DNA of 64,000 bases, taken from assembly GCF_900110915.1 (NCBI RefSeq), contig NZ_FOFG01000002.1, positions 186,001-250,000 of the forward strand. The letters run 5' to 3'. Below, one piece after another: positions 34,615-43,849 of this stretch. This DNA is from Faunimonas pinastri (GTDB lineage Bacteria; Pseudomonadota; Alphaproteobacteria; Rhizobiales; Afifellaceae). Made by a program: the position numbers and the translations under genes. A model generated the notes under the pieces. It was not told the origin of the DNA and searched no databases. It was given only the letters and a program-made list of their open reading frames with translations. Positions within the stretch are counted from its first letter, which is position 1; every line of letters begins with the position of its first letter.

Positions 34615-35580
34615 TCAGCTGGCCAGCGCCTTCATCAGCATGGCGCGGTAGCCGGCCGTGTCGATCCGCTTCACCACGCGGGCGTTGGCGCCCCTCGCCT
34701 GCCCCAGTTCCGGATCGGCTTCCGCCTGGTCGGGCAAAGTCGCGTGAGAGACGCTGGAATAGCCGCGCGTGAGCTCGCCGGCGACTTCCACATCGATCAC
34801 GCAGTCGGCGCTTTCCAGGACGAGGCTCTCGTCCAGCATGCAAGCGCAGGTGACGGAATCCGGCTGGACGCTGCCGGCCAGGCGGCCGGTCTTCATGCTG
34901 AACTCGACCGAGGCGCGGTTCACCTGCGTGAAGAAGCGGGAGAGCGGCGTGTCCATCGCCTCGATCTCGGAAAGGTCCGCCGGGCTCAGCACCGCATCGC
35001 GCACCGTCGCCGTCCAGGTGACGACCGAGGTGCGAAATCCCGCATTCAGGACGATCTTCGCCGCTTCCGGGTCGACATAGAAGTTGAACTCCGCCGCCGA
35101 CGTGACGTTGCCCAGCGCGTTGTCCGTGCCCCCCATGATCCAGAGATGCCGGAGGTTCTCCGCGATGCGCGGTTCCTTGACGTAGGCGGCGGCGATATTC
35201 GTCAGCGGCGCCTGGGCCAGAATGGTGATCTCGCCGGGATTTGCCATGACGCGATCAACGATGGCGTCGATCGCGTGCCTGTCGTCCGGCCGCTGCTGCG
35301 CCCTGTGGAAGTTCGCATCGCTCATGCCGTCCCGGCCGAAGACGTAGGCGGCGTCGAGCGGCTTGCGAAGCATCGGACGCGGACAGCCGGGATGGACCGG
35401 CACCGTGCCGCCGCGACCGGCGACCTCCACCGTGTAGAGCGCGTTTTCCACCTGCTGCTCGAACTGGACGTTGCCGTTGCAGATGGTGATCGCCTCCAGC
35501 TTCACCGCCGGATCGCGGAGCGCCAGCAGCAGCGAGAAGCAATCGTCGCCGGCGGTGTCGGTATCGATGATGGGGCGCAT
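34615..35580 (-). CDS. Inosine-uridine preferring nucleoside hydrolase
   Basis: A 321-residue N-ribohydrolase that splits nucleosides into base and ribose. The N-terminal calcium-binding and catalytic motif DTDTAGDD is right after the start. TICNGNVQFEQQVENAL follows, and ILAQAPLTNIAAAY near residue 120 and IMGGTDNALGNVTSAAEFNF near 145 are family motifs. A conserved Asp near the C-terminus (PDSVTCACMLDE) completes the metal site. The frame stays open far upstream of 35580, but that extension is antisense to the eamA gene and unrelated. The exact nucleoside is not predictable. Confidence 0.9.
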   Translation of the reverse strand: MRPIIDTDTAGDDCFSLLLALRDPAVKLEAITICNGNVQFEQQVENALYTVEVAGRGGTVPVHPGCPRPMLRKPLDAAYVFGRDGMSDANFHRAQQRPDDRHAIDAIVDRVMANPGEITILAQAPLTNIAAAYVKEPRIAENLRHLWIMGGTDNALGNVTSAAEFNFYVDPEAAKIVLNAGFRTSVVTWTATVRDAVLSPADLSEIEAMDTPLSRFFTQVNRASVEFSMKTGRLAGSVQPDSVTCACMLDESLVLESADCVIDVEVAGELTRGYSSVSHATLPDQAEADPELGQARGANARVVKRIDTAGYRAMLMKALAS

Positions 35581-35594
35581 GGGCTTTCCGGAAA

Positions 35595-36497
35595 TCACGA
35601 TGCGACGGGAGAACGACGCCAGGAGCGCGGCAGGCGGAGCGACAGCGCGGCCAGCCCGCCAACGATCAGCAGCATGCCGGCCAGACGCAGCGGGCCGAAC
35701 GTCTCGCCGAGAAGAAGGGAGGCGGACAGCGCGCCAAAGATCGGCACCAGCAGAGAAAACGGCGCGACCGTCGATGCGGGATAGAGCTTGAAGAGGTGAC
35801 CCCAGATGGCGAAGCACACCACCGTCGAGATCAGCCCGATATAGAGCACCGCCCCGATGCCGGTCCAGTCGAGACCGGCCCAGGCGCCGGCCCACGCGGC
35901 CGGTCCTTCCAGAGCGAGCGACAGCGCGAGAAGCGGCAGCGGCGGGATCAGGCTCAGCCAGCAGATCGTCGCCAGCATGTCGACCTTGCCCGCGCCGCGC
36001 AGCATCACGTTGCCGATCGCCCAGCTCACCGCCGCGGCGAGCGTCAGCCCGAACCCGACAGCCGACACCGCACCGGCCGATCCGGTTGCCCCGCCATGGA
36101 TGCTGGCACCGACAAGCGTCAGCCCGGCGAGCGCGATCGCCGCGCCGACGATCTGCCGCCCTGTCGGCTTCTCCCGCAGAAGGAAGGCGGCGAAGGCCAT
36201 GGTGAGGAAGGCCTGGATCTGCAGGACGGTGGAAGCGAGGCCCGCGGGCATTCCCTGCGCCATGCCATAGAACAGCAGCGCATACTGCCCGATGAAGAGC
36301 GTGGCGCTGGTGAGGACGAGGCGCGACCAGGGAATCGCCGGTCGCGGCAGGACCAGCACGGGCAGCGCGGCGATGACGAACCGAAGGGCCGCCATCAGGA
36401 TCGGAGGGAAGCTGACGAGCCCAACCCGTATGACCACGAAGTTGAAGCCCCAAAGGGCGGCGATCAGCACCGCCAGTGCAATGTGAAACGGCTTCAA
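35595..36497 (-). CDS. EamA/DMT-family exporter
   Basis: A 300-residue inner-membrane protein with ten helices in two EamA repeats (about 7-140 and 155-290). ALWGFNFVVIRVGL near the N-terminus and the second-repeat LVPIFGALSASLLLGE are typical of the drug/metabolite transporter superfamily (RhaT/YdcZ/RarD relatives, amino-acid or metabolite exporters). It lies 14 bp upstream of the nucleoside hydrolase gene on the same strand, so the two form a likely operon that may deal with nucleosides or their bases (inference). Confidence 0.88.
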   Translation of the reverse strand: MKPFHIALAVLIAALWGFNFVVIRVGLVSFPPILMAALRFVIAALPVLVLPRPAIPWSRLVLTSATLFIGQYALLFYGMAQGMPAGLASTVLQIQAFLTMAFAAFLLREKPTGRQIVGAAIALAGLTLVGASIHGGATGSAGAVSAVGFGLTLAAAVSWAIGNVMLRGAGKVDMLATICWLSLIPPLPLLALSLALEGPAAWAGAWAGLDWTGIGAVLYIGLISTVVCFAIWGHLFKLYPASTVAPFSLLVPIFGALSASLLLGETFGPLRLAGMLLIVGGLAALSLRLPRSWRRSPVAS

Positions 36498-36796
36498 GAG
36501 CGTCCGGGTCCCGATCAGAAAGCGCGCAGGCTAGCGGCCGGAACCACTTGCGGCAACCGACCACATCACGCCTTCATGAGGCGGCGCAACATCGGCTTGA
36601 CGCACTGGGAAAAGAAGTTCAATCAAGCGCTTGCTGGCTCTGCGCGCAGTCCGCCGGCACCCTCACAGGACCCCAACTTCATCATGTCTAGCGACAGTCA
36701 CAGTCGATTGTTCATGCCGTCACCGGCTGTCGTGGTCTGATCGAAGGATCGGCTCTCCACGCTCAGCCGCTGGCGGCTGACCGGAGGATTTGAGCC
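36498..36796. other. Divergent intergenic region between eamA-type gene and mgtE
   Basis: 299 bp carrying both promoters. It contains a perfect 10-bp palindrome CAAGCGCTTG (36624-36633) inside TCAATCAAGCGCTTG, which resembles TetR-type operators. No Mg2+ riboswitch fold was recognised before mgtE. Confidence 0.35.
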
Positions 36797-38170
36797 GTGG
36801 AAAACACGCTTGATTTGATCGAGGACAACCTCGATCCGGCGACGCTCGCCGCCGAACTCACCCACGAGCATGTCGCGGACATCGCCGAGGCCCTGAACGA
36901 GCAGGAGCCGGAGACCGCATCCGAGGTCATCGCGCTGCTGCCGCTGGAGCAGGCCGTCGACGTGATGGACCAGCCGGAGCTCGATCTCTCGGCCGAATTC
37001 GTCGCGGCACTTCCGGCCGAACGCGTGCTGGCGCTTCTCAGCGGCATGTCGGCCGACCGCGCGGCAACGCTGTTCCGCGAGCTGGAAGAGCCCGCCCGCT
37101 CGAACCTTCTCGCCCGGCTGGATCCGGAGACGGCGGCGTCGCTCAAGAAGCTGCTGTCCTATCCCTCCCACAGCGCCGGCAGCATCATGACGACCGAGTT
37201 TGTCAGCGTGCCCAGCACCTGGTCCGTGGAGCATACGCTTCGCCACATCCGCCAGGTGGAGCGCACGCGGGAGACGGTCTACGCGATCTACGTGCTCGAT
37301 CCGGAAAAACGCACGCTGGTGCAGGCCGTCGGCCTTCGCCGGCTGATCTCGGCCGACCTGCACGCGCCGGTGCTTTCCGCCGCGCGCGGCAGCCGCCCCG
37401 TCACGGTCTCCCCCTTCACCGACCGCGAGGAAGTCGCGCGGCTGATTTCCAAGTACAATCTTCTCGCCGTCCCCGTCGTGGACGAGATGGGCTACGTGCT
37501 CGGCATCGTCACCTTCGACGACGTCATCGACGCGATCCTGGAGGAAAGCACGGAGGACGTGCAGAAGTTCGGCGGCATGGAGGCGCTCGACGAGCCCTAC
37601 ATGGAGATCGGCTTCGGCAAGATGATCAAGAAGCGCGCTGGCTGGCTCTGCGCCCTCTTCGTCAGCGAGATGCTCACGGCCAGCGCCATGCAGCACTTCG
37701 AGACGGAGCTTGAAAAGGCTATCGTGTTGACGCTCTTCATCCCGCTGATCATGAGTTCCGGCGGCAATTCCGGGTCGCAGGCGACGTCCTTGCTGATCCG
37801 GGCGCTGGCGCTGCGCGAGATCCGCCTCGGCGACTGGTGGCGCGTCGCGCTTCGCGAGCTGCCGACGGGGCTGACGCTCGGCGCCATCCTCGGCGTCGTC
37901 GGCGTCCTGCGCATCACGGCATGGCAGTTGCTGGGCTTCTACGATTATGGCGTCCACTGGCCGCTGATCGCGGCGACGGTGGGCGCGGCGCTGGTCGGGA
38001 TCGTCACCTTCGGCTCGCTGTCGGGCTCGATGCTGCCGTTCCTGCTGCAGCGGATCGGCTTCGATCCCGCCAGCGCCTCGGCGCCTTTCGTGGCGACGCT
38101 GGTCGATGTGACCGGCCTCGTCATCTATTTCAGCGTCGCGATCCTGATCCTGCAGGGAACGCTGCTCTGA
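36797..38170 (+). CDS. mgtE: Magnesium transporter MgtE
   Basis: A 457-residue Mg2+ channel of the inner membrane. Order: MgtE N domain (about 5-130, repeats such as HEHVADIAEAL), two CBS domains (about 135-260; DREEVARLISKYNLLAVPVVDE), plug helix, then five helices carrying the family motif IPLIMSSGGNSGSQATSLLI near residue 315. Starts at GTG with GGAGG about ten bases upstream. The CBS domains sense cytosolic Mg2+. The length is normal. Followed by two terminators. Confidence 0.95.
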   Translation: MENTLDLIEDNLDPATLAAELTHEHVADIAEALNEQEPETASEVIALLPLEQAVDVMDQPELDLSAEFVAALPAERVLALLSGMSADRAATLFRELEEPARSNLLARLDPETAASLKKLLSYPSHSAGSIMTTEFVSVPSTWSVEHTLRHIRQVERTRETVYAIYVLDPEKRTLVQAVGLRRLISADLHAPVLSAARGSRPVTVSPFTDREEVARLISKYNLLAVPVVDEMGYVLGIVTFDDVIDAILEESTEDVQKFGGMEALDEPYMEIGFGKMIKKRAGWLCALFVSEMLTASAMQHFETELEKAIVLTLFIPLIMSSGGNSGSQATSLLIRALALREIRLGDWWRVALRELPTGLTLGAILGVVGVLRITAWQLLGFYDYGVHWPLIAATVGAALVGIVTFGSLSGSMLPFLLQRIGFDPASASAPFVATLVDVTGLVIYFSVAILILQGTLL

Positions 38171-38178
38171 ACGACCCG

Positions 38179-38200
38179 AGGCCCGCCGAGGCGGGCCTTC
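38179..38200 (+). terminator. Terminator after mgtE
   Basis: A 9-bp stem AGGCCCGCC / GGCGGGCCT with a very short loop and a weak TTC tail, 9 bp after the stop. Confidence 0.55.
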
Positions 38201-38223
38201 CTCGGCAAGATGGCCTGAATACG

Positions 38224-38250
38224 AAAACGCCCGGCAGCGCCGGGCGTTTT
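38224..38250. terminator. Bidirectional terminator between mgtE and gyrA
   Basis: A perfect 12-bp stem AAAACGCCCGGC / GCCGGGCGTTTT with loop AGC and T-runs on both strands, directly before the end of gyrA. Confidence 0.9.
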
Positions 38251-38251
38251 G

Positions 38252-41134
38252 CTATTCCTCGGTAGGCTCGTCCGGTTCTCCGAGAGAACCGTCGGAGCTG
38301 TCAGGCCCCTGCTCTCCCGCGCCGCCCACGTCCGGGACGCCGCCGACGATATCGGGACCGTCGACCGGCGGCTGAGCCTCGGCCGCCTGCACGGCCTCCT
38401 CGATCATCTCGTCTTCCTCGCCGGGATCGGAGATGTGCTCGACCGAGACGACCTTCTCGCCCGGCGCCGTGTTCAGCACCGTGACGCCCTGGGTGGAGCG
38501 ACCGGCCACGCGAATGCCGTCGACCGGCACGCGGATGACCTTGCCGCCATTGGTGACCAGCATGATCTGGTCGGTATGCTCCGCCGGGAAGGATGCGACG
38601 AGCGGCCCGTTCCGGCTGTTCACCACCATCGCGACGATGCCCTTACCGCCACGGCCGGTGATCCGGTACTCGAAGGACGAGGTCCGCTTGCCGAAGCCGT
38701 TTTCCGAGAGCGTCAGAACGAACTGCTCGGACGCGCTCATCTCGGCATACCGGGTCTGCGAGAGCTCGCCATCGGCGACCTCCTCGGCTTCCGCCTCCGC
38801 CTCGACGGGCTCCGCCTCGGCCTCGTTCTCGCCGCGCACGGCACGGCTGAGGCGGAGATAGGCCGCCCGCTCGTCTGGGCTCGCGTCGAAATGACGGAGG
38901 ATGGTCATCGAGATGATCTTGTCGTCCGTGCCGAGCGAGATGCCGCGCACGCCGGTGGAATCGCGGCCCTTGAAGACGCGCACGTCGGTGACGGCAAAGC
39001 GGATGCACTGCCCGTTGGCCGTCGTCATCAGCACGTCGTCGTCGGCCGTGCAGGTTTCCACGCCGGCGATCGCCTCGCCCTCGTAGAGCTTCATGGCGAT
39101 CTTGCCGTTACGGTTCACGTTGGTGAAGTCCGACAGCGCGTTGCGCCGCACCGTGCCGCCCGTGGTCGCGAACATCAAATGCACGCGCTCGTTGTCGGCG
39201 GCGGCCTCCGGCAGCGGCAGGATCGAGGTGATGCGCTCGTCCTTCTCCAGCGGCAGCAGGTTGACCAGCGCCTTGCCGCGCGCTTGCGGCGCGGCCAGCG
39301 GCAGACGCCACACCTTCATCTTGTAGGCCATGCCGCGCGAGGAGAAGAACAGCACCTCGGTATGCGTGTTGGCGACGAAGAGCTTGGTGACGAAATCCTC
39401 GTCGCGCGTCGCCATGCCGGCGCGGCCCTTGCCGCCGCGACGCTGCGCCCGGTACTCCGAGAGCGCCACGCGCTTGATGTAGCCCGCGTGGCTGACGGTG
39501 ACGACCATGTCCTCGCGCTGGATCAGATCCTCGTCGTCGAGGTCCGCCCCGCCTTCCACGATCTCGGTCCGGCGCGGCGTGTTGAACTCCTCGCGGATGG
39601 CGCGGAGCTCGTCCTTGATGATCGACATGATCCGCTCGCGCGAGGCGAGGATCTCGAGATAGTCGCGGATTTCGTCGGCGAGCTTCTGCAGCTCGTCGCC
39701 GATTTCATCACGGCCCAGCGCGGTAAGGCGCTGCAGACGCAAGTCAAGGATCGCCCGGGCCTGCTCTTCCGACAGGCGATATGTGCCTTCTTCGGTGATC
39801 AGGTGACGCGGATCGGCGATCAGCGCCACCAGCGGGGCAACATCCTTCGCCGGCCAGTCGCGACTCATCAGACGCTCGCGCGCCGTGGCCGGATCGGGCG
39901 ACGTCCGGATCATCTGGATCACTTCGTCGATATTGGCGACGGCGATCGCGAGACCCACGAGGACGTGGGCCCGGTCGCGCGCCTTGCCGAGCAGGAACTT
40001 GGTCCGCCGGCTCACGACATCCTCGCGGAAGGCGACGAACGCGGCAAGGATGTCCTTGAGGTTCATCTGCTCCGGACGGCCGCCGGTCAGCGCAACCATG
40101 TTGACGCCGAAGCTCGATTGCAGCGGCGTGAAGCGGTAGAGCTGGTTCAGCACCACATCGGCAACCGCGTCGCGCTTCAGCTCGATGACGACGCGCACGC
40201 CGTCACGGTCCGACTCGTCACGAAGATCGGAGATGCCTTCGATCCGCTTTTCGCGGACTAGATCGGCCATCTTCTCGATCATCGAGGCCTTGTTCACCTG
40301 GTACGGAACCTCGGTGATGACGATGATCTCGCGGTCGCGCCGGTTGGTCTCGAAATGCACCTTGCCGCGCATCAGCACGGAACCGCGGCCGCCCTCGTAG
40401 GCCGCCCGAATGCCGGCCCGGCCCATGATCAGGCCGCCGGTCGGAAAATCCGGGCCCGGCACGTACTGCATCAGGTCGATCGTATCGAGCGTCGGCTCCT
40501 CGATCAGCGCGATCGTGGCATCGATCACCTCGCCCAGATTGTGGGGCGGGATGTTGGTCGCCATGCCGACGGCGATGCCGCCCGCGCCATTGACGAGGAG
40601 GTTCGGAAAGCTCGCCGGGAGAACCGTCGGTTCCTGGCTGGAATCGTCGTAGTTGGAGCGAAAATCGACCGTGTTCTTGTCGATGTCGTCGAGCAGCGAG
40701 TGCGTGACTTTTTCAAGCCGCACCTCGGTGTACCGCATCGCGGCGGCCGGATCGCCATCCAGCGAGCCGAAATTGCCCTGGCCGTCGATGAGCGGCAGGC
40801 GCATGGAAAAGTCCTGCGCCAGACGCACCAGCGCGTCGTAGATCGCGGAATCGCCATGGGGATGATACTTACCCATGACGTCGCCGACGACGCGCGAGGA
40901 CTTCTTGTAGGCCTTGTTCCAGTCGTAGCCGGCTTCGTTCATCGCATGGAGAATGCGGCGATGGACCGGCTTCAGCCCGTCACGAACGTCCGGGAGAGCG
41001 CGGCTGACGATCACGCTCATCGCGTAATCGACGTAGGAGCGCTTCATCTCGTCGACGATGGAGATCGTGCGGATTTCGCCGTCGCGACCGTTCGGGCCCC
41101 TGTCAGCCGGGGGCGTCGTTGTTTCGTCTGCCAA
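38252..41134 (-). CDS. gyrA: DNA gyrase subunit A
   Basis: A 960-residue subunit that cuts and rejoins DNA during negative supercoiling. The quinolone region [14 protein letters not shown] carries the susceptible Ser and Asp. The catalytic Tyr is in [12 protein letters not shown]. The C-terminal beta-pinwheel has the GyrA box [10 protein letters not shown] needed for DNA wrapping. It is longer than enteric GyrA: between two blades an acidic insert ([18 protein letters not shown]) and a Pro/Asp/Glu-rich acidic tail are present, as in other alphaproteobacteria. It ends 2 bp before a bidirectional terminator. Confidence 0.97.
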   Translation of the reverse strand: MADETTTPPADRGPNGRDGEIRTISIVDEMKRSYVDYAMSVIVSRALPDVRDGLKPVHRRILHAMNEAGYDWNKAYKKSSRVVGDVMGKYHPHGDSAIYDALVRLAQDFSMRLPLIDGQGNFGSLDGDPAAAMRYTEVRLEKVTHSLLDDIDKNTVDFRSNYDDSSQEPTVLPASFPNLLVNGAGGIAVGMATNIPPHNLGEVIDATIALIEEPTLDTIDLMQYVPGPDFPTGGLIMGRAGIRAAYEGGRGSVLMRGKVHFETNRRDREIIVITEVPYQVNKASMIEKMADLVREKRIEGISDLRDESDRDGVRVVIELKRDAVADVVLNQLYRFTPLQSSFGVNMVALTGGRPEQMNLKDILAAFVAFREDVVSRRTKFLLGKARDRAHVLVGLAIAVANIDEVIQMIRTSPDPATARERLMSRDWPAKDVAPLVALIADPRHLITEEGTYRLSEEQARAILDLRLQRLTALGRDEIGDELQKLADEIRDYLEILASRERIMSIIKDELRAIREEFNTPRRTEIVEGGADLDDEDLIQREDMVVTVSHAGYIKRVALSEYRAQRRGGKGRAGMATRDEDFVTKLFVANTHTEVLFFSSRGMAYKMKVWRLPLAAPQARGKALVNLLPLEKDERITSILPLPEAAADNERVHLMFATTGGTVRRNALSDFTNVNRNGKIAMKLYEGEAIAGVETCTADDDVLMTTANGQCIRFAVTDVRVFKGRDSTGVRGISLGTDDKIISMTILRHFDASPDERAAYLRLSRAVRGENEAEAEPVEAEAEAEEVADGELSQTRYAEMSASEQFVLTLSENGFGKRTSSFEYRITGRGGKGIVAMVVNSRNGPLVASFPAEHTDQIMLVTNGGKVIRVPVDGIRVAGRSTQGVTVLNTAPGEKVVSVEHISDPGEEDEMIEEAVQAAEAQPPVDGPDIVGGVPDVGGAGEQGPDSSDGSLGEPDEPTEE

Positions 41135-41315
41135 TGTGGAATCGAATTCTGAACTGTTGTGGAGGCGAGTTTAGCCCATCGGCACCGGAGAATCCAATTC
41201 TCCGCCGCCTTCGCTGAGATAAGGTGCCGGGTGGCCGAATCCAATGAGACAGGCCGGGCCTGAAGCGGGTTTTCGCGCGCGGCCGCAGGTGCCGGACGGC
41301 AAGGGAGAAACCGGA

Positions 41316-41939
41316 TTGCATGATGCCATTTCATCGCTGGTGACTTTGTTCGTGACCATCGATCCGGCGGGACTTGCGCCGCTCTTCGTCGCGCTGACCG
41401 CCGGGATGAGCCGCAGCGAGCAATTGCAGGTGACGCTGCGCGGCTCCATCACCGCTTTCTGCATCCTCGTGGTCTTCGCGCTGGCGGGCACCGCGTTCCT
41501 GGAGTTCTTCGGGATCACCATCCACGCCTTCCGCATCGCCGGTGGGCTCCTGCTCTTCACCATAGCCTTCGAGATGATCTTCGAGCGGCGGCAGGAACGG
41601 CACGAGAAGAGCGCCAGCAACGTCGACCGGGTGCGCAGCCTTGCCGTGTTCCCGCTGGCCATCCCGCTGATCGCCGGGCCCGGCGCCATCTCCGCCACCA
41701 TCCTGCTTGCCGGCACCTATGCCCAGCCGGTGCAGCGGGTGGAGCTGATCCTGATCCTGGCGGTCGCCATCGTCATCACCGGCGCGGTGCTGCTGGTCTC
41801 CCCGCAGGTGGACCGCTTCCTCGGCTCCACGGGCCGGATCGTGGTCACGCGCCTTCTCGGCCTGATCCTCGCGGCGCTCGCCGTGCAGTTCGTCGCGGAC
41901 GGCGTCATGGGCTTCGTCAGGCTCTTCACCCGGACCTGA
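41316..41939 (+). CDS. MarC-family membrane protein
   Basis: A 207-residue inner-membrane protein with six helices (UPF0056/MarC). ISSLVTLFVTIDPAGLAPLF is the N-terminal signature and FPLAIPLIAGPGAISATIL the second. The proposed start is a TTG at 41316 with GGGAGA upstream, giving the usual length; an ATG at 41244 would add a 24-residue Arg/Pro-rich leader with no family support. MarC was once linked to multiple antibiotic resistance, but its substrate is unknown. Divergent from gyrA. Confidence 0.85.
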   Translation: MHDAISSLVTLFVTIDPAGLAPLFVALTAGMSRSEQLQVTLRGSITAFCILVVFALAGTAFLEFFGITIHAFRIAGGLLLFTIAFEMIFERRQERHEKSASNVDRVRSLAVFPLAIPLIAGPGAISATILLAGTYAQPVQRVELILILAVAIVITGAVLLVSPQVDRFLGSTGRIVVTRLLGLILAALAVQFVADGVMGFVRLFTRT

Positions 41940-41995
41940 TCGGGAACGTTCCCGGCGAGCTTACATTCAATCCCGCGAAGCGACAGGCGGGGACC

Positions 41996-42964
41996 ATGGC
42001 GGCGGCAGGCGGCTCTAACAAGGTTATCTATGCGGCACTGAGCGGCAATCTGGCGATTGCCGTGGTGAAGTTCGGGGCGGCGCTGTTTACGGGATCGTCG
42101 GCCATGCTGTCGGAAGGCATCCATTCCGTCATCGACACCGGCAACCAGGGGCTGCTGCTCTTCGGCACCTGGCGCGCGAAGCGTCCGCCCGATCGCAGCC
42201 ACCCCTTCGGCTACAGCGCGGAAATCTATTTCTGGTCGTTCCTCGTCGCGATCATGATCTTCGGCGTGGGCGCGGGCGTCTCGTTCTACCAAGGCGTCCA
42301 TCGGCTGCAGAACCCGCAGCCGATCGAGAACACCTACCTCAACATGATCGTCCTGGTGGTCTCGTTCTTCTTCGAGGGATTTTCCTGGACGGTCGCCGTG
42401 CGCGAACTGAACGCCAAGCGCGGCAAGGAAAGCTTCCTGGCGACCGTGAAGCGCTCCAAGGACCCGAGCGTCTTCACCACCTTCTTCGAGGACAGCGCCG
42501 CCCTGCTCGGCCTCGTCGTCGCCTTTGTCGGCATCGCCTGCGCGCACTGGCTGGGCTGGGAGTGGGCCGACCCGGTCGCCTCCATCGTCATCGCGGTCGT
42601 GCTCGCCATGACGGCGATCCTGCTGGCGGTCGAGATCAAGGGCCTGCTGACCGGCGAGGCGGCGCTGCCGGAAGTCGTCGGCGTCATTCGGGAAATCGTC
42701 GGCAGCCAGGACGGCATCGAGGAGATCAACGAGGTGCGCTCGCTGCAGCTCGGGCCGGACAACATCCTGCTCGCCGTCTCCGCCGACTTCCGCGACACGC
42801 TTTCGGCGGCCGACGTGGAGCGGATCATCGCGACCACGGAGGAAGCGCTGCGTCTTCGCTTTCCGCAGATCGGACGGGTGTTCATCGAAGCGCAATCCCG
42901 AAAGGATCACGAGCGCTTCGAGCAATGGGCTCGTCAGAAAGAACAAGGGACCGCCTCGGCCTGA
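41996..42964 (+). CDS. Cation diffusion facilitator (Zn2+/Fe2+ exporter)
   Basis: A 322-residue antiporter exporting divalent metal ions for protons. The first helices carry SAMLSEGIHSVIDTGNQ (metal site residues His and Asp) and RPPDRSHPFGYSAEIYFWSF, the family hallmark. The second metal site reads FEDSAALLGLVVAF near residue 163. The cytoplasmic C-terminal domain (about 215-310, LQLGPDNILLAVSADF) is shortened relative to ZitB. The N-terminus has no His-rich loop. It is convergent with ssb. Metal specificity is not decided. Confidence 0.9.
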   Translation: MAAAGGSNKVIYAALSGNLAIAVVKFGAALFTGSSAMLSEGIHSVIDTGNQGLLLFGTWRAKRPPDRSHPFGYSAEIYFWSFLVAIMIFGVGAGVSFYQGVHRLQNPQPIENTYLNMIVLVVSFFFEGFSWTVAVRELNAKRGKESFLATVKRSKDPSVFTTFFEDSAALLGLVVAFVGIACAHWLGWEWADPVASIVIAVVLAMTAILLAVEIKGLLTGEAALPEVVGVIREIVGSQDGIEEINEVRSLQLGPDNILLAVSADFRDTLSAADVERIIATTEEALRLRFPQIGRVFIEAQSRKDHERFEQWARQKEQGTASA

Positions 42965-42990
42965 GGCAGCCCCCTGTCGCCGAACCCGGA

Positions 42991-43572
42991 CTAGAACGGG
43001 ATTTCGTCGTCCATGTCGTCGAAGGCCGGCTTGCCACCGCCCTTGCCACCGGCGCCGCCCGCACCGGCTCCGCCGCCGGAGCCGCCGCCATAACCACCGC
43101 CGCCACCGGAGCCCGCACCGCCCCCGCCGTAGCCGCCGGAATAACCACCCCGCTCCATCGGGCTGGAGCTGCCGAAATCGGAGCCGCGACCGCCGCGATC
43201 CTCCATTTCGCCCCCACCGCCGCCACGGCCGCCGAGCATCGTCAGGGTCGAGTTGAAGCCCTGAAGCACGATCTCGGTGGAATAGTGCGTCTGCCCTTCC
43301 TTCTCATAGGAGCGGGTCTGCAGCTGCCCCTCGATATAGACCGTGGAACCCTTGCGCAGATATTGCTCGGCGACCTTGCAGAGACCTTCGTTGAAGATCA
43401 CCACGCGGTGCCACTCGGTCTTTTCCTTGCGCTCGCCGGAATTGCGGTCGCGCCAGCTTTCCGACGTCGCGAGCCTCAGATTGACGATGGGGCGACCGTC
43501 CTGCGTGCGACGGACTTCCGGATCCTGGCCGAGATTTCCGACCAGGATCACCTTGTTAACGCTTCCCGCCAT
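42991..43572 (-). CDS. ssb: Single-stranded DNA-binding protein
   Basis: A 193-residue tetrameric SSB. The OB fold covers about residues 1-115 ([35 protein letters not shown]). A long Gly-rich linker follows, and the acidic tail [10 protein letters not shown] that recruits repair proteins is intact. It is divergent from uvrA, and the GTTC-N7-GTTC SOS box lies 126 bp upstream of its start, so it is probably damage-inducible as in other rhizobia. Confidence 0.96.
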   Translation of the reverse strand: MAGSVNKVILVGNLGQDPEVRRTQDGRPIVNLRLATSESWRDRNSGERKEKTEWHRVVIFNEGLCKVAEQYLRKGSTVYIEGQLQTRSYEKEGQTHYSTEIVLQGFNSTLTMLGGRGGGGGEMEDRGGRGSDFGSSSPMERGGYSGGYGGGGAGSGGGGGYGGGSGGGAGAGGAGGKGGGKPAFDDMDDEIPF

Positions 43573-43697
43573 GGCGGCCTCCTGAAACTGATGCCGGCAC
43601 CATGCCCCAAACCGGCCGCGACCGCAGCTTTCGATTCGCGGAGTTCACAGCTGACCCGCTACGCAGGAGTCGGACACGCGAGGGGCGCAGGCCGCTT

Positions 43698-43712
43698 GTT
43701 CTCTCTCTGTTC
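43698..43712. promoter_or_regulatory. LexA (SOS) box, alphaproteobacterial type
   Basis: GTTC-TCTCTCT-GTTC, the direct-repeat SOS box of Alphaproteobacteria (GTTC-N7-GTTC). It sits between the divergent starts of ssb (126 bp away) and uvrA (138 bp away). Confidence 0.85.
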
Positions 43713-43849
43713 TACTGATATGAAGACTCACCGTCAAGCAAGTGCATTGATGGTCGCGTGGGCATTGGTCCGATGGCCTGTCGGAACTAGATAAGGCTGA
43801 AGAGGTGGCCTTGGCGCGAGCGAAGGTCGCCGGTTGATCCAGGACGAGC

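Noticed and set aside
36498-36796. Mg2+-sensing riboswitch (M-box) before mgtE
   Set aside because: No long conserved leader fold could be recognised in 299 bp.
38249-40261. Long + strand frame across gyrA
   Set aside because: Pure mirror frame of gyrA with biased composition.
43030-43215. Repetitive GGC/GCC tract in ssb as a DNA repeat element
   Set aside because: It is explained by the Gly-rich linker codons of SSB.
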